A stretch of DNA of 63,264 nucleotides from Frankia nepalensis (lineage in GTDB: Bacteria; Actinomycetota; Actinomycetes; Frankiales; Frankiaceae). A program made the position numbers and the translations under genes. How positions within the stretch are numbered: the first letter of the stretch is position 1; every line of letters starts with the position of its first letter. The notes below the pieces were generated by a model. The model saw only the letters and a program-made list of their open reading frames with translations. It was not told where the DNA came from and searched no databases. Below, one piece after another: positions 8,491 to 17,699 of the stretch. The stretch spans positions 1-63,264 of the forward strand of contig NZ_JADWYU010000117.1 in NCBI RefSeq assembly GCF_016786325.1. Reading direction: 5' to 3'.

Positions 8491-9968
8491 CAGATCTGCA
8501 TCCGGTGGGCGACCCGCTTGGTGACCAGGTAGCCCTCCAGGCCCTCCGAGCCGCCCTCGCGGCCATGGCCGCTCTCCTTGACGCCACCCGACGGGGCCTG
8601 CGGCACCGAGCCGCCGACGTGGTTGATCGACAGGATGCCCGCCTCGAACGCCCGGGCGAGCCTCGCCGCGAGGTCGGCGCGATGGGTGAAGCCATAGGCC
8701 GCCAGGCCGTAGGGCAGCGCGTTGGCCCGGCTGATCGCCTCGTCGAGGTCGGAGAACGGCAGGATGGGCGCGAGCGGGCCGAACGGCTCCTCACGCAGGA
8801 TCGCCGCGTCTTCGGGCACGTCGACGAGCACGGTCGGCGGGTAGAAGTACCCCGGCCCGTCCGGCACCTCGCCGCCGGTGAGCACCCGCGCCCCGCGTGC
8901 CCGCGCGTCGGTGACCATCGCGTCCACGGCCGCGCGCCGGCGCGGGTTCGCCAGCGGGCCCATCATCACGCCGGGCGCGAGCCCGTCGCCCACCCGGACG
9001 GCCGCGGCGGCTTCGGCGAACACGTCCACAAACGTGTCGTAGCCGCTCTCGTGGACGTAGAACCGGCTCGGCGAGGTGCAGACCTGCCCGGCGTTGACGA
9101 ACTTCCCGCGGGCGCAGGAGCGCGCGGCCTCGGCCGGGTCGACGTCCTCGCAGACGATGACCGGCGCGTGCCCACCCAACTCCATGATCGTCGGTTTCAT
9201 CGCGGCGGCTGCCAGGCCCGCGAGGTGCTTGCCGACCGGCACCGACCCGGTGAACGCCACGAACCGGATCTCTGGCGCGGCAATCAGGTGCTCGGAGACC
9301 TCGCTCGGTACCCCGAAGACCAGGTTGAGCACACCTGCCGGCAGACCGGCCTCTTCGAACGCGCGCACCAGCAGGTTCGCGGTGCCCGGTGTCTCCTCCG
9401 ACGCCTTGATGACGATCGAGCATCCGGCCGCGAGAGCCGCCGCAATCTTGCGCATCGGGCCGCCCGCCGGGAAGTTCCACGGGGTGAACGCGGCGACCGG
9501 GCCGACCGGCGCCCTGGTCACTGTGAGGGTCTCCCCCGGCCCGGTCGGAATGATCCGGCCGTAGGCGCGCCGGCCCTCCTCAGCGTCCCAGTCCAGCAGC
9601 GTGGCGACTCGTGTCACCTCGCCGGTGGCCTCGCCATGTGGCTTGCCCTCTTCCAGGGTCATCACCCGGCCGATCTCGTTGGCCTGGGCGCGCAGCAGGT
9701 CGGCGGCGCGGCGCAGAATCGCCGTGCGCCGCTCGACAGGGAGGTCACGCCACAGCGCGAAGCCCCGCCCGGCGGCGGCGACGGCGGCGTCCAGGTCGGC
9801 CCGCTCGGCCAGCGGCACCTCCCCGAGGACCTGCCCGGTCGCCGGGTTGAGTACCGGCTCGCGCCGGGCCCCGCTGCCCTGGGTCCACTGGCCGTCGACG
9901 TACAGGGCCAGCTCCGGGTACCGGGCCTCGGCCGCGGCGCGGCCAGGTGTGGCCGTCTGCATGGTCAT
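8490..9968 (-). CDS. NAD(P)-dependent aldehyde dehydrogenase
   Basis: A 492-aa ALDH superfamily enzyme of the normal length. Visible motifs: FTPWNFPAGGPMRKIAAALA (cofactor-binding start), VAFTGSVPVGKHLAG, the general-base segment MELGGHAPVIV and the catalytic Cys in AGQVCTSPSRFYV. It is closest in feel to succinate-semialdehyde or benzaldehyde-type ALDHs. It probably oxidises an aldehyde released by ring cleavage. The ATG at 9968 overlaps the upstream stop (ATGA); a reading from 10001 is possible but adds no family sequence. Confidence 0.9.
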   Translation of the reverse strand: MTMQTATPGRAAAEARYPELALYVDGQWTQGSGARREPVLNPATGQVLGEVPLAERADLDAAVAAAGRGFALWRDLPVERRTAILRRAADLLRAQANEIGRVMTLEEGKPHGEATGEVTRVATLLDWDAEEGRRAYGRIIPTGPGETLTVTRAPVGPVAAFTPWNFPAGGPMRKIAAALAAGCSIVIKASEETPGTANLLVRAFEEAGLPAGVLNLVFGVPSEVSEHLIAAPEIRFVAFTGSVPVGKHLAGLAAAAMKPTIMELGGHAPVIVCEDVDPAEAARSCARGKFVNAGQVCTSPSRFYVHESGYDTFVDVFAEAAAAVRVGDGLAPGVMMGPLANPRRRAAVDAMVTDARARGARVLTGGEVPDGPGYFYPPTVLVDVPEDAAILREEPFGPLAPILPFSDLDEAISRANALPYGLAAYGFTHRADLAARLARAFEAGILSINHVGGSVPQAPSGGVKESGHGREGGSEGLEGYLVTKRVAHRMQI

Positions 9969-10879
9969 TCGGCACCGTCCCGGTTCGCGTGCAGGGTCCA
10001 CAGGTGGTGCGGCGGGCTGGTCTCGTGCACCCGGGCCGGGTAGGTGTCGTCGACCCGGTCCATGTCGGCGGCGTACTCGACCCGGCCGCCGGACGGGGCT
10101 TGCACGAACCGGAAGACGTTCGAGCCGACGGTGTGCCGGCCGAGGCGGCGCGACTCCCGCCAGCCACGTTCGATCATCTGGTTACCGCCGAGGATCACCT
10201 CGTCGAAGCCGGCCACCTCGTAGGCCGTATGGTTGACGCCAGCGCGGTCCGGCCGGTGGCACAGCAGCAGGGTGTGCTGGTCGTCGTCGCCGTCGGCCCG
10301 TAGGAAGGTGCCCATCGGCAGCACGTCGTCGGTGATCCGGAATCCGAGCCGCTCGACGTAGAACGCGACCGCTGCCTGCCTGCCCTCCTTCGGGATGTTC
10401 CAGGCGATGTGGCAGATCCGCAGTGGCCGGACCGGGCCGTCCGGCGGGGCGAGCGGGGTGTTCCAGCGACGCACGGCGCCCGGCCGGTTCACCGCGGGCT
10501 GCGCGACGGTGGGACGGGTCTCGGCGGCCACCGCGAGGCCGAGCCCGAATCCGGTCTCGTCGTGGGTGTGCGCGACGCCGTCGGCGTCGACGGTGACCGG
10601 GCGGTCCTTGCGCAGGCCCTCGACCAGCCGGTCGAGGCTGGCCTGGTCGTCGACGCCCCAGACCAGCTCGCGCAGCGTGCTCCCTGGTTCGAGGGCGGGG
10701 GGCAGCGTCGGGTCCGCGCGCCGGCGCAGCTCCACGACCTGGTTGGTACGGGTCGCCAGGACCACGCGGTCGTCTCCGGGATCACCGACCAGGGCCAGGC
10801 CGAAATCCTCGAAGAATCGGCGGCAGGTCACCATGTCGTCCACGCCGTAGACGGCCCGCTCGATGCGTTTGATCGTCAT
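9965..10879 (-). CDS. Extradiol-type ring-cleavage dioxygenase (two VOC modules)
   Basis: A 304-aa protein with two VOC modules, the architecture of type I extradiol dioxygenases. The C-terminal module shows the three expected metal ligands: His in RICHIAWNIP, His in GVNHTAYEVAGF, and Glu in GGRVEYAADMD. The N-terminal module (MTIKRIERAVYGVDDM) lacks them, as usual. Expected reaction: Fe(II)- or Mn(II)-dependent cleavage next to the catechol hydroxyls. It is the first gene of the seven-gene operon, with a promoter presumably in the 134 bases between it and the LysR gene. The start at MTIKRI fits better than the upstream 10903. Confidence 0.85.
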   Translation of the reverse strand: MTIKRIERAVYGVDDMVTCRRFFEDFGLALVGDPGDDRVVLATRTNQVVELRRRADPTLPPALEPGSTLRELVWGVDDQASLDRLVEGLRKDRPVTVDADGVAHTHDETGFGLGLAVAAETRPTVAQPAVNRPGAVRRWNTPLAPPDGPVRPLRICHIAWNIPKEGRQAAVAFYVERLGFRITDDVLPMGTFLRADGDDDQHTLLLCHRPDRAGVNHTAYEVAGFDEVILGGNQMIERGWRESRRLGRHTVGSNVFRFVQAPSGGRVEYAADMDRVDDTYPARVHETSPPHHLWTLHANRDGAE

Positions 10880-11013
10880 CGCTGGGCGCTCCTGTCTGAG
10901 CACGCACGGCGGGGGCCGTCGTGCGGATATGGCCGAGCCTACGGCCGCGGCTAATGCCGGCGGCCCGCCCGGCCGCGTTTTTAATGAACACTGATGATTC
11001 GGGATTCGGAGAG

Positions 11014-11919
11014 TCAGCCCGCCGTCATCGGGTTGCGGGTGAACCAGGTAGTGATGTAATCGAGGAAAACCCGGACCCGACGCAGGGTGTGCGCGCCCGG
11101 CGAGTGCACGGCGTACAGGGACCGCTCCGGCCCGCGGTAATCGGGCAGCGCACGTTCGAGCTGACCGCCCGCCAAGTCCGCGGCGACCGTCCGAATGGGC
11201 ATCAGCGCGAGCCCTCTACCCCGCACGGCGGCCTTGCGCAGCGTCAGGTAGCTGTTCGACGAGTACACGGCCGTCAGCACCTTCGAATGCACCTCCCGGC
11301 CGTTGCCGCGCAGGTGCCAGATCGGGTCGTTGAGATGCACGAGGCAGTCGTGCTCGGAAAGCTGGTTCGGCTCTTTCAGCGGCGGGCGTGCGCCCAGGTA
11401 GTCCGGCGACGCGCAGAGCACGAAGTCGATGTCGGCGAGTTTTCGGATGAGCATCGTCGAGTCGCGTAGATCCCGGGTGTGGAAGGCGACGTCGTAGCCT
11501 TGGTCGAGGAAGTCGAACGCCCGGTCCGACATCCCGCCGACCTCGAACCGCACGTGGATCTTCGGATGGTCGACCGCGAAGTCGGCGATTGCCTCTCCCA
11601 GGTCCAGGTTCCCGATCCACTTCGGGCAGATCACCGCGAGCGGGCCCTCCGCGCGCTCCCGCATCCCGCGCAGGGCCGCTTCCTCGGCGTCCAGCTCGTG
11701 CAGCATCCGGTCGGCGAAGTCGTGGTATCGCCGCCCGGCGGCCGTCAGCGTCACCGCCCGGGCGGTCCGGTTGACCAGCCGGATGTCGAGCTGCTTCTCC
11801 AGCTCGGCGACGTGCCGGGAGACCAGCGAGCCGGAGATTCCCAGCCTGCGCGCGGCCCGGCTGAAGCTGCCCTCCTCACCCACCTGGACGAAGCTGCGCA
11901 TGAGGACGATCCGGTCCAT
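11014..11919 (-). CDS. LysR-family transcriptional regulator
   Basis: A 301-aa LysR protein: N-terminal winged HTH (FVQVGEEGSFSRAARRLGIS, then GSLVSRHVAELEKQLDIRL) followed by two periplasmic-binding-like co-inducer subdomains (residues about 90-300). MDRIVLMRSF at 11919 is the family's normal start; MALREV at 11979 is an alternative. LysR regulators usually activate an adjacent catabolic operon on binding a pathway intermediate. Here the target is probably the dioxygenase operon immediately downstream on the same strand (start 10879), although LysR genes are more often divergent from their targets. The intervening 134 bases contain AT-rich stretches suitable for promoter and operator sites. 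Confidence 0.92.
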   Translation of the reverse strand: MDRIVLMRSFVQVGEEGSFSRAARRLGISGSLVSRHVAELEKQLDIRLVNRTARAVTLTAAGRRYHDFADRMLHELDAEEAALRGMRERAEGPLAVICPKWIGNLDLGEAIADFAVDHPKIHVRFEVGGMSDRAFDFLDQGYDVAFHTRDLRDSTMLIRKLADIDFVLCASPDYLGARPPLKEPNQLSEHDCLVHLNDPIWHLRGNGREVHSKVLTAVYSSNSYLTLRKAAVRGRGLALMPIRTVAADLAGGQLERALPDYRGPERSLYAVHSPGAHTLRRVRVFLDYITTWFTRNPMTAG

Positions 11920-12037
11920 GAGCCTCACCTCCCGTCGGGCCGCCCCGATGGCGCTGGAACGTACCTCTCTCAGCGCCATCGGCGCATCTCCACCCGGCCG
12001 GCCGATGGCTCCGCCGGCCGTGGCGTTCTGCAGCCGG

Positions 12038-13978
12038 TCAGTCCGAGACGCCAGCAGGTGGCTGTGGTGAGCCCGGCTGTTCCGGCGGGTCTGGCCGCGC
12101 GTCCGGCGGAGCCGCCGGCGTGGTCCCACGCGCTGCCGAAGGGCGCAGGAGACGCCGGGCGCCGCCTGCGTAGGTCGCGGCGACGATGGCCTCCGGTGTG
12201 ACGCCGCCGCCGCCGAGTTCGGCGGCGAGCCGCCCCTCCTGGACGACCAGTACCCGGTCGCACAGCAGCGCCAGCTCGTTCTCGTCCGTGCCTGCGACGA
12301 GCACCGCGCAGCCCTGCCCGGCCGCCGCGCGGATCGCGGCCGTGATGGTCGCGCGCGCCCCCACGTCGACCGCCTGGGTGGGCTCGTGCAACGCCAGGAG
12401 CCGCGGCCGGGCCGCGAGCCACTTGGCCATCAGCACCTTCTGCTGATTGCCGCCGGAGAGCTTGCCGACCGTCATCTCGGGCGCCGGCGGGCGGACGTCG
12501 ACGGCGTTGATCCAGTGCTTCACGAACGACCGCTCCCGGTCGCGCCGAACGGGCGCGAGCCCGCGCCGCTGCCGGCCCGTGCGCGGCAGCAGGACGTTCT
12601 CGGCGATGGTCTGGTCCAGCGCGAGTCCCGCGTGCTCGCGCGCCTCCGGGACCAGGACCACCCTGGCCGCGATCGCGGCCCGGCTGTCGAGCTCGGCCAA
12701 CGCCAGCGTCGCGCCGTCGATCGACAGCAGGCCCGCGCGGGCCCGGCGTGCCCCGGTGACCAGGTAGGGCAGCTCGTCGTACCCGGAGCCGGCGAGCCCG
12801 GTGATACCGACGATCTCGCCGCGTGCCAGCCGGAGACTGAGGTCCGTGGCCACGGCGCCGGTCACCCCGGCCAGTTCGATCAGCCCCTCCCCCGCGGCGG
12901 CCCGCGCCGGCCCCGCCGCGCGCTGGCCTTCCGGGGCTCCGGGCGACGCGTGCGGTCCCGGGCCACGAGCGACGACGCTCGGGGCCGCCTCCGATCTGGC
13001 CGCGGACGCTGGCCCGGCCAGCGCCGCCGCCGGGGACCGCGTGGACCCGGCGAGCGCCCGGCCGAGCACCAGTCGGGCGAGGTCCGTCTCGCGCAGGCCC
13101 GCGGTGAGCAGGCCCGATTCGACGACTACCCCGTCGCGCAGGACGGTCACGCGGTCGGCGGCCTCGACGACCTCCTCGAGCCGGTGGGAGATCAGCAGGA
13201 CCGCGGTGCCGGTGCCGACGACCTCGTCGAGGATCTCGTAGAACTGCTCCAGTGCCTCCCGTCCAAGCGACCGGGTCGACTCGTCGAAGATGATGAGCCC
13301 GCGGCCGGGGGACGCGTCCTGCAATGCCCGGGCGATCGCGACGGCGGCCCGCGCCTCCTCCGCGAGGGTGCCCACCGGGACGTGCAGCGGCAGCGACCGA
13401 CCGAGGCGCTCCAGCAGGGCCGACGCCTCCGCCCGCTCGTGCCCCCAGCGGATCCGCCGCGACAGCCGGCCCGCCTGGAACCGGCCGACCCGCAGGTTCT
13501 CGACCACCGTCGCCTCGTTGACCAGGCCGAGGCTCTGGTGGACGACGGCGACCCCGGCCGCGCGGGCCTCCAGCGGCCGAACCGGCAGCCGCAGCGGACT
13601 CCCGTCCACCAGCACCCGTCCGCCCGGGTCCGGCGCGTGGTAGCCGGTCAGCACCTTGGCGAGGGTCGACTTCCCGCATCCGTTCTGGCCGACCAGTGCG
13701 TGGATCTCCCCCGGCAGCAGGTCCAGGCCGACCTCCCGCAGTGCCCGGTGCCGGCCGAAGGTCTTGGACACGTTCTCGACGCGCAGCCGGGGAGCGGCGA
13801 CCTCGGCGAGCACGCTCGCCGGGGCGAGAACCGGGCCCGCGGCGCTGGCAGAGCCGGTCGGACCGTCAGGCGCGGCCATCGCCGCCAACCCGGCCGCGGC
13901 TTCGTCCCGGGCGTCGAGGGCCGGGGATCCGGCCAGGTCAGCGAACTCCGTCCGAGCACCGTGCTGGGAAGTCTGCAT
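12038..13978 (-). CDS. CUT2-type ABC transporter ATP-binding protein (two NBDs)
   Basis: A 646-aa protein with tandem ATPase domains in the RbsA/MglA arrangement. NBD1 (about 65-290) has Walker A GQNGCGKST, Walker B LIIFDEST and the His-switch ISHR, but the ABC signature region reads GTLAEEARAAVAIARAL rather than LSVGQ. NBD2 (about 360-610) has a degenerate P-loop region (ITGLAGSGYDEL), a good signature LSGGNQQKVLMAK, and a Walker B reading LLALHEPT, with His for the usual Asp. NBD2 degeneracy is normal for this family; the NBD1 signature change is less so. Long Ala/Pro-rich linkers at both ends and between domains. It forms a transporter with the two genes upstream. Confidence 0.9.
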   Translation of the reverse strand: MQTSQHGARTEFADLAGSPALDARDEAAAGLAAMAAPDGPTGSASAAGPVLAPASVLAEVAAPRLRVENVSKTFGRHRALREVGLDLLPGEIHALVGQNGCGKSTLAKVLTGYHAPDPGGRVLVDGSPLRLPVRPLEARAAGVAVVHQSLGLVNEATVVENLRVGRFQAGRLSRRIRWGHERAEASALLERLGRSLPLHVPVGTLAEEARAAVAIARALQDASPGRGLIIFDESTRSLGREALEQFYEILDEVVGTGTAVLLISHRLEEVVEAADRVTVLRDGVVVESGLLTAGLRETDLARLVLGRALAGSTRSPAAALAGPASAARSEAAPSVVARGPGPHASPGAPEGQRAAGPARAAAGEGLIELAGVTGAVATDLSLRLARGEIVGITGLAGSGYDELPYLVTGARRARAGLLSIDGATLALAELDSRAAIAARVVLVPEAREHAGLALDQTIAENVLLPRTGRQRRGLAPVRRDRERSFVKHWINAVDVRPPAPEMTVGKLSGGNQQKVLMAKWLAARPRLLALHEPTQAVDVGARATITAAIRAAAGQGCAVLVAGTDENELALLCDRVLVVQEGRLAAELGGGGVTPEAIVAATYAGGARRLLRPSAARGTTPAAPPDARPDPPEQPGSPQPPAGVSD

Positions 13979-13981
13979 GGG

Positions 13982-15199
13982 TCAGCTCAGTCCCCACAGC
14001 GCCTTGAACTGGGCGGGGAAGGTCGTGGGCCCGTACCACTCGCCCGTGGCCTCGCCCTCCGGGGTCAGGTTGAGGCCCGTGACGTTCTCCCTGGTGAACA
14101 GCCGAACCACCGGCTCGTACTCCGGCAGCGGCGTCCCGAGCATCAGCCGCAGCACCGCGTCGGCGTCGACCCACCCCTGGAAGGTCGAGGCCTGGCCCGC
14201 GTCGACGTAGAGGAAGTTCTTCGCCGCGAGCATCTGCAGGCCGGCCAGCTGCGCCGAGCCCGACCCGCCCTTCACCGACGTGATCTTGCCCGACTGCTGG
14301 ACACCGGCGAGCGTCGGCTGCAGGTACTGGTCGAACTCGGAGATGACGTAGTTGACACCAGGCGTGCGCAGGATCGCCGAGCTGGTCGACGGGGAGATCA
14401 GCGGGAAGTTCGCCGACGAGATCTCGTTGACCGTGACCTTGCAGTCCTCGCAGTGCGTGGAGATCTCCTCCTGGAAGCTCTCGACGTACGCCCTCGAGCT
14501 CGGGGAGTCAGTCGACCCGTTGATGACGATGTTCGCCTCACCCCCGGAATCGACGATGATCCAGTCCGCGACCGCGGTGAGCTGGGCGGTGCCACCGCCC
14601 TCGACATAGCCGAGCGTCTTGCTGGCGGGATGCGCCGGGTCGATGATCTGGTTGGTGATCAGGACCGGGATGTTCTTGGCCTGCGCGGTGTCGAGCGCGT
14701 TCGCGGCCATCCCGTACGGGATCGCGTCGGTGACCACCGCGCCGGCGTTCGCGCCGATCGCCTGATTGACGCACGCGCTGATGGTCGTGGGATTGGCGCC
14801 GCCGTTGCAGACCTGCACCGAGACGCCGACGGAGTTCAGCGCCTCGGTCAGCGCACTGCCGATGATCTTGAACTGGGACGACTGCTGGGTGATCGGCACG
14901 TAGTAGACGGTTTTGCCTTTCAGCGCGGCGACACCGTCGAGTTTCTCTGTCGGGACCGGCAGGCTCGACGCCGGCTCCAGCAGCTTCTCGACCGTCGCCG
15001 CGAGCGGGTCACCGGACGGTGAGGCTGCCGGCGGTGCTGACGCCGCCCCGCCCTCGGACTCGTCGTCCGAGTCGGTGGAGCAGCCTGCGGCGGCGAGCAG
15101 GGCCGCCATGGCTAACGCGGTGGCTGCGAGGAGATGGCGGGCGGATGACTGCCGTGCCGGGAGGGCTGGCTCGCGAATGGGTCCCAGGGATGTCCGCAT
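13982..15199 (-). CDS. ABC transporter substrate-binding lipoprotein (RbsB-like)
   Basis: A 405-aa lipoprotein: basic N-terminus, hydrophobic core LLAATALAMAALLAAAGC with a lipobox LAAAGC, then an acidic Ser/Gly linker. The mature part has a type I periplasmic-binding fold: KTVYYVPITQQSSQFKIIG, GAVVTDAIPYGMAANALDTA and ILRTPGVNYVISEFD. It captures the ligand outside the membrane for the permease and ATPase. The ligand could be a sugar or a small aromatic/carboxylic acid; this family serves both. MRTSLG at 15199 is chosen because it gives a proper signal peptide; the frame is open to 15328. It ends 3 bases before the ATPase gene starts. Confidence 0.9.
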   Translation of the reverse strand: MRTSLGPIREPALPARQSSARHLLAATALAMAALLAAAGCSTDSDDESEGGAASAPPAASPSGDPLAATVEKLLEPASSLPVPTEKLDGVAALKGKTVYYVPITQQSSQFKIIGSALTEALNSVGVSVQVCNGGANPTTISACVNQAIGANAGAVVTDAIPYGMAANALDTAQAKNIPVLITNQIIDPAHPASKTLGYVEGGGTAQLTAVADWIIVDSGGEANIVINGSTDSPSSRAYVESFQEEISTHCEDCKVTVNEISSANFPLISPSTSSAILRTPGVNYVISEFDQYLQPTLAGVQQSGKITSVKGGSGSAQLAGLQMLAAKNFLYVDAGQASTFQGWVDADAVLRLMLGTPLPEYEPVVRLFTRENVTGLNLTPEGEATGEWYGPTTFPAQFKALWGLS

Positions 15200-15336
15200 C
15201 GGTGGAGAACCTTTCTGGTGAGGGTGGTGGGAGCGCTGGGCGAAACGGCCGAGGTGTCGACCGGGCCGCGGAGAACAAGGGATCTCAGGAACGCGTGCGG
15301 CGGCGCGCCTGCCGGCGGGCCGGCGCACGCGTGCAT

Positions 15337-16410
15337 TCAGGAGGAGCGGGCGTGCAGCAACGTGGAGATCGTCACGGCGATCACCAGGACGCCTCCGTAG
15401 AAGACGTCGGACACCCAGGCGGCCACGCCCATGAGTTGCAGGCCGAGGATGCCGGTGGCCAGGAAGTAGACGGCGACCAGCGTGCCCAGCGCATTGAACC
15501 GCCCGGGCTGCAGGATCGCGGTACCGAGGAACACCGATGCGAACACGGGCATCAGGTAGCTGTGCGAGACGATCGGGTCGAACCCGCCCGTCGCCGCCGT
15601 GGCGATCACGCCGCCGATTCCGCTGATCAGGCCGGCGGCGACGAACGCGCCGAACCGGAGCCGGTTGACCCGAACGCCCGCGAGGCGGCTGACCTCACGG
15701 TTGGCGGCGACGAAACGCATGTTGCGCCCGAGCGGGGTGGCCAGGTGCACGTAGGCGAGGCCGGCCATGAGCGCGAGGCCCTCGTAGAAGCTGATCGGCA
15801 GGCCGCCGACGTCAAGCAACGCGATCTTCGAGAAGCTGCTCGGCAGCCCGCTCACGGCGGTCAGGTGACTGATCCACAGCGCGATGCCGAGCAGGAAGGT
15901 GCCCATACCCAGCGTCACGACGATCGTGTTCACGCCGACGCGCACGACCAGGGCGCCGTTCACGGCTCCGCAGGCGGTGGCGACCGCGATCGCGACCAGG
16001 CTCGCGAGCCAGACGTTCCACCCGTGCTGAACGTTGAGCACCGGCACGATCATCGCGGCGAGCCCGAAGACATAGGGCACCGACAGGTCGACGAACTCCC
16101 CGACGCAGATCGTGCACAGCAGCGCGGCGGTGAGGAACACCAGCGCCTGCTGGCTTCCGAAGATCGTCTGGAAGGTGCCGGTGGTCAGGAAGGTGTCCGG
16201 CTCGGCCAGGCCGTAGACCAGGATCAGCAGCGCCCAGACCGTGAGGACGGCGAACCTGGCGCCCTGGTAGCCCGCGGAGTGGCCATGCCACTCCTTCTGA
16301 CCCCGCCCTCGCCCGTGCGGGCCCTGGCCGCCGGCGCGCGCGCCTCGTCGCAGGTCTCGGCCCCGGCCGCGGCCGGGCTGGCGGTGCGCCTCCGGCGCGG
16401 TGACGGTCAT
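15337..16410 (-). CDS. ABC transporter permease (CUT2/BPD_transp_2 type)
   Basis: A 357-aa membrane protein with about eight to ten hydrophobic segments (for example FAVLTVWALLILVYGLAE and ALVFLTAALLCTICVG), ending in a cytoplasmic LLHARSS. The cytoplasmic coupling motif region includes LGRNMRFVAANREVSRLAGV, characteristic of RbsC-like permeases. It probably homodimerises, since only one permease gene is present. The first ~45 residues are basic and Gly-rich. The ATG at 16410 overlaps the stop of the CMD-like gene as ATGA, tying the transporter to that enzyme's operon. Confidence 0.9.
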   Translation of the reverse strand: MTVTAPEAHRQPGRGRGRDLRRGARAGGQGPHGRGRGQKEWHGHSAGYQGARFAVLTVWALLILVYGLAEPDTFLTTGTFQTIFGSQQALVFLTAALLCTICVGEFVDLSVPYVFGLAAMIVPVLNVQHGWNVWLASLVAIAVATACGAVNGALVVRVGVNTIVVTLGMGTFLLGIALWISHLTAVSGLPSSFSKIALLDVGGLPISFYEGLALMAGLAYVHLATPLGRNMRFVAANREVSRLAGVRVNRLRFGAFVAAGLISGIGGVIATAATGGFDPIVSHSYLMPVFASVFLGTAILQPGRFNALGTLVAVYFLATGILGLQLMGVAAWVSDVFYGGVLVIAVTISTLLHARSS

Positions 16411-17000
16411 GGCGTCCCGCCGGCGAACTCGGGCTCGACACGGCCGAAGCCGTGGACGTCCGGGAACGGCGCCGGGCGGTTCGCCTGCAGGTCCACCTGG
16501 AAGGTGTTGAGCAACATGGCCAGCATCGAGAAGTTGCCGAGGCAGCCGATGAGGTCGACCAGCCCTCGCTCGCCGAAGGCAGCCAGCCCCGCGGCGAACG
16601 TCTCGTCGGTGACGAAGTGACGCTCGAGCACCTCCGTCGCGAACCGGTGCGCCACCCGCTCGTCGTCGGCTTCGAAGCCCGGCTCCTCGCGCCGGGCCAA
16701 GCGCTCGAGGCACTCCCGCTGCACACCGGCCTCGACGGCCTTGTCGACGTGCGCGTTCCAGGAGTACTGCGCGTCGAAATGCCGCGCGGCGACCAGCAGC
16801 GACAGCTCCCGCAGCCGCATCGGCAGGGCTGACTCGAAACGGCAGTAGGCGCCGAGCTCCTCGACGCGCTCACACAGGTCCGGGCTGCGCAGCCAGACCA
16901 GGAACGGACCACGCGTCCCGCCCCGGCGGGCGGTTATCCGCGCACTGATCTCGGCCTGGCGGGGAGACAGTTCTTGAATCGGCTCCAGACGCACGTGCAT
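16407..17000 (-). CDS. Carboxymuconolactone decarboxylase-like protein
   Basis: A 197-aa helical protein of the CMD/AhpD superfamily: MRLRELSLLVAARHFDAQYS then WNAHVDKAVEAGV. It carries the Trp/His pattern of the non-redox branch instead of the CxxC of AhpD, so a lactone decarboxylase or related role is more likely than peroxidase partner activity. The Shine-Dalgarno GAGGAGG directly abuts the ATG at 17000; the GTG two codons later (16994) is six bases from it and may be the real start. It is first in an operon with the ABC transporter and divergent from the cupin gene across ~195 bases. Confidence 0.85.
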   Translation of the reverse strand: MHVRLEPIQELSPRQAEISARITARRGGTRGPFLVWLRSPDLCERVEELGAYCRFESALPMRLRELSLLVAARHFDAQYSWNAHVDKAVEAGVQRECLERLARREEPGFEADDERVAHRFATEVLERHFVTDETFAAGLAAFGERGLVDLIGCLGNFSMLAMLLNTFQVDLQANRPAPFPDVHGFGRVEPEFAGGTP

Positions 17001-17195
17001 CCTCCTCGGGGTGACGGGGTAACAATGTCGAAATCGCGGGACGGTGTCCAGGCCGCATGGCGAGCCCAACCGGCGCCGCGGCGCAACATTAGGGTTCGCG
17101 ATACGCGCTCGTTCCGGCACGCGGCGCGGCTCTACCGTCGGCCGTGGATTGGGCCCGGTCCGCCGGGCCTGTGGCCGTATCCGGGAGGAGCCCTG

Positions 17196-17609
17196 GTGAC
17201 CGTCATCAAGACGAGTGAAGTGCAGCGCCTCGACCGCGGCGGGAGCGTCAGCACGCTGCCGCTCATCACGCGGTCCAGCGCCCGGGAGCAGGTGGTGCTC
17301 ACATCCGGGATCAGTACCTACCCGGTGGGCGGCGGGGCGCCCATGCACTCGCACAACTGCGTGGAGCAGGTGACGCTGCTCTCCGGTGTCGGTGAGGTGG
17401 TGATCGACGGCGAGGTGACGGCGCTGGAGCCATATGACACCACCTACGTGGAGGCCGGGATTCCGCATCTCTTCCGCAACACTGGAAACGAGCCGATGAC
17501 AATTCTGTGGGTCTATGACACGGGTCGGGTCACCCGCACGTTTACCGCGACCGGACGGACGGTCGAGCACCTGACCGCCGAGGACCGGATGAGCGACGAC
17601 GAGGCCTAG
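17196..17609 (+). CDS. Cupin-domain protein
   Basis: A 137-aa single-domain cupin. Motif 1 reads PMHSHNCVEQVTLLSGVGEV with the His-x-His and Glu metal ligands, and motif 2 is YVEAGIPHLFRNTGNEP with the last His. Start is GTG 17196, five bases after GGAGGAG (17184-17190); the frame is open further upstream but has no RBS there. Function could be sensing or isomerising a pathway metabolite, or stabilising an intermediate. It is the only plus-strand gene in this region and faces the Ldh2-type gene across a double hairpin. Confidence 0.85.
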   Translation: MTVIKTSEVQRLDRGGSVSTLPLITRSSAREQVVLTSGISTYPVGGGAPMHSHNCVEQVTLLSGVGEVVIDGEVTALEPYDTTYVEAGIPHLFRNTGNEPMTILWVYDTGRVTRTFTATGRTVEHLTAEDRMSDDEA

Positions 17610-17624
17610 AAAAGGTGGGCCTCC

Positions 17625-17668
17625 GCCGCCGCGCCGATTTCGGAATCATCCGGTTACGGCGCGGCGGC
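17625..17668. terminator. 12-bp perfect hairpin between convergent genes
   Basis: GCCGCCGCGCCG (17625-17636) pairs perfectly with CGGCGCGGCGGC (17657-17668) around a 20-base loop. It lies 15 bases after the cupin stop and 31 bases after the Ldh2-type stop on the other strand, so it can end transcription from either side. Confidence 0.65.
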
Positions 17669-17674
17669 ACGCGC

Positions 17675-17697
17675 CGGGGCGAAAGCCTCTCGCCCCG
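17675..17697. terminator. Second hairpin next to the Ldh2-type stop codon
   Basis: CGGGGCGA (17675-17682) pairs perfectly with TCGCCCCG (17690-17697) around a 7-base loop, 2 bases past the minus-strand stop. With the hairpin at 17625 it makes a back-to-back terminator pair. Confidence 0.6.
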
Positions 17698-17699
17698 TG

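Noticed and set aside
12386-15022. 878-residue open frame on the plus strand
   Set aside because: Antisense shadow of the ABC ATPase and binding-protein genes; composition is Arg/Asp/Gly-rich without domains.
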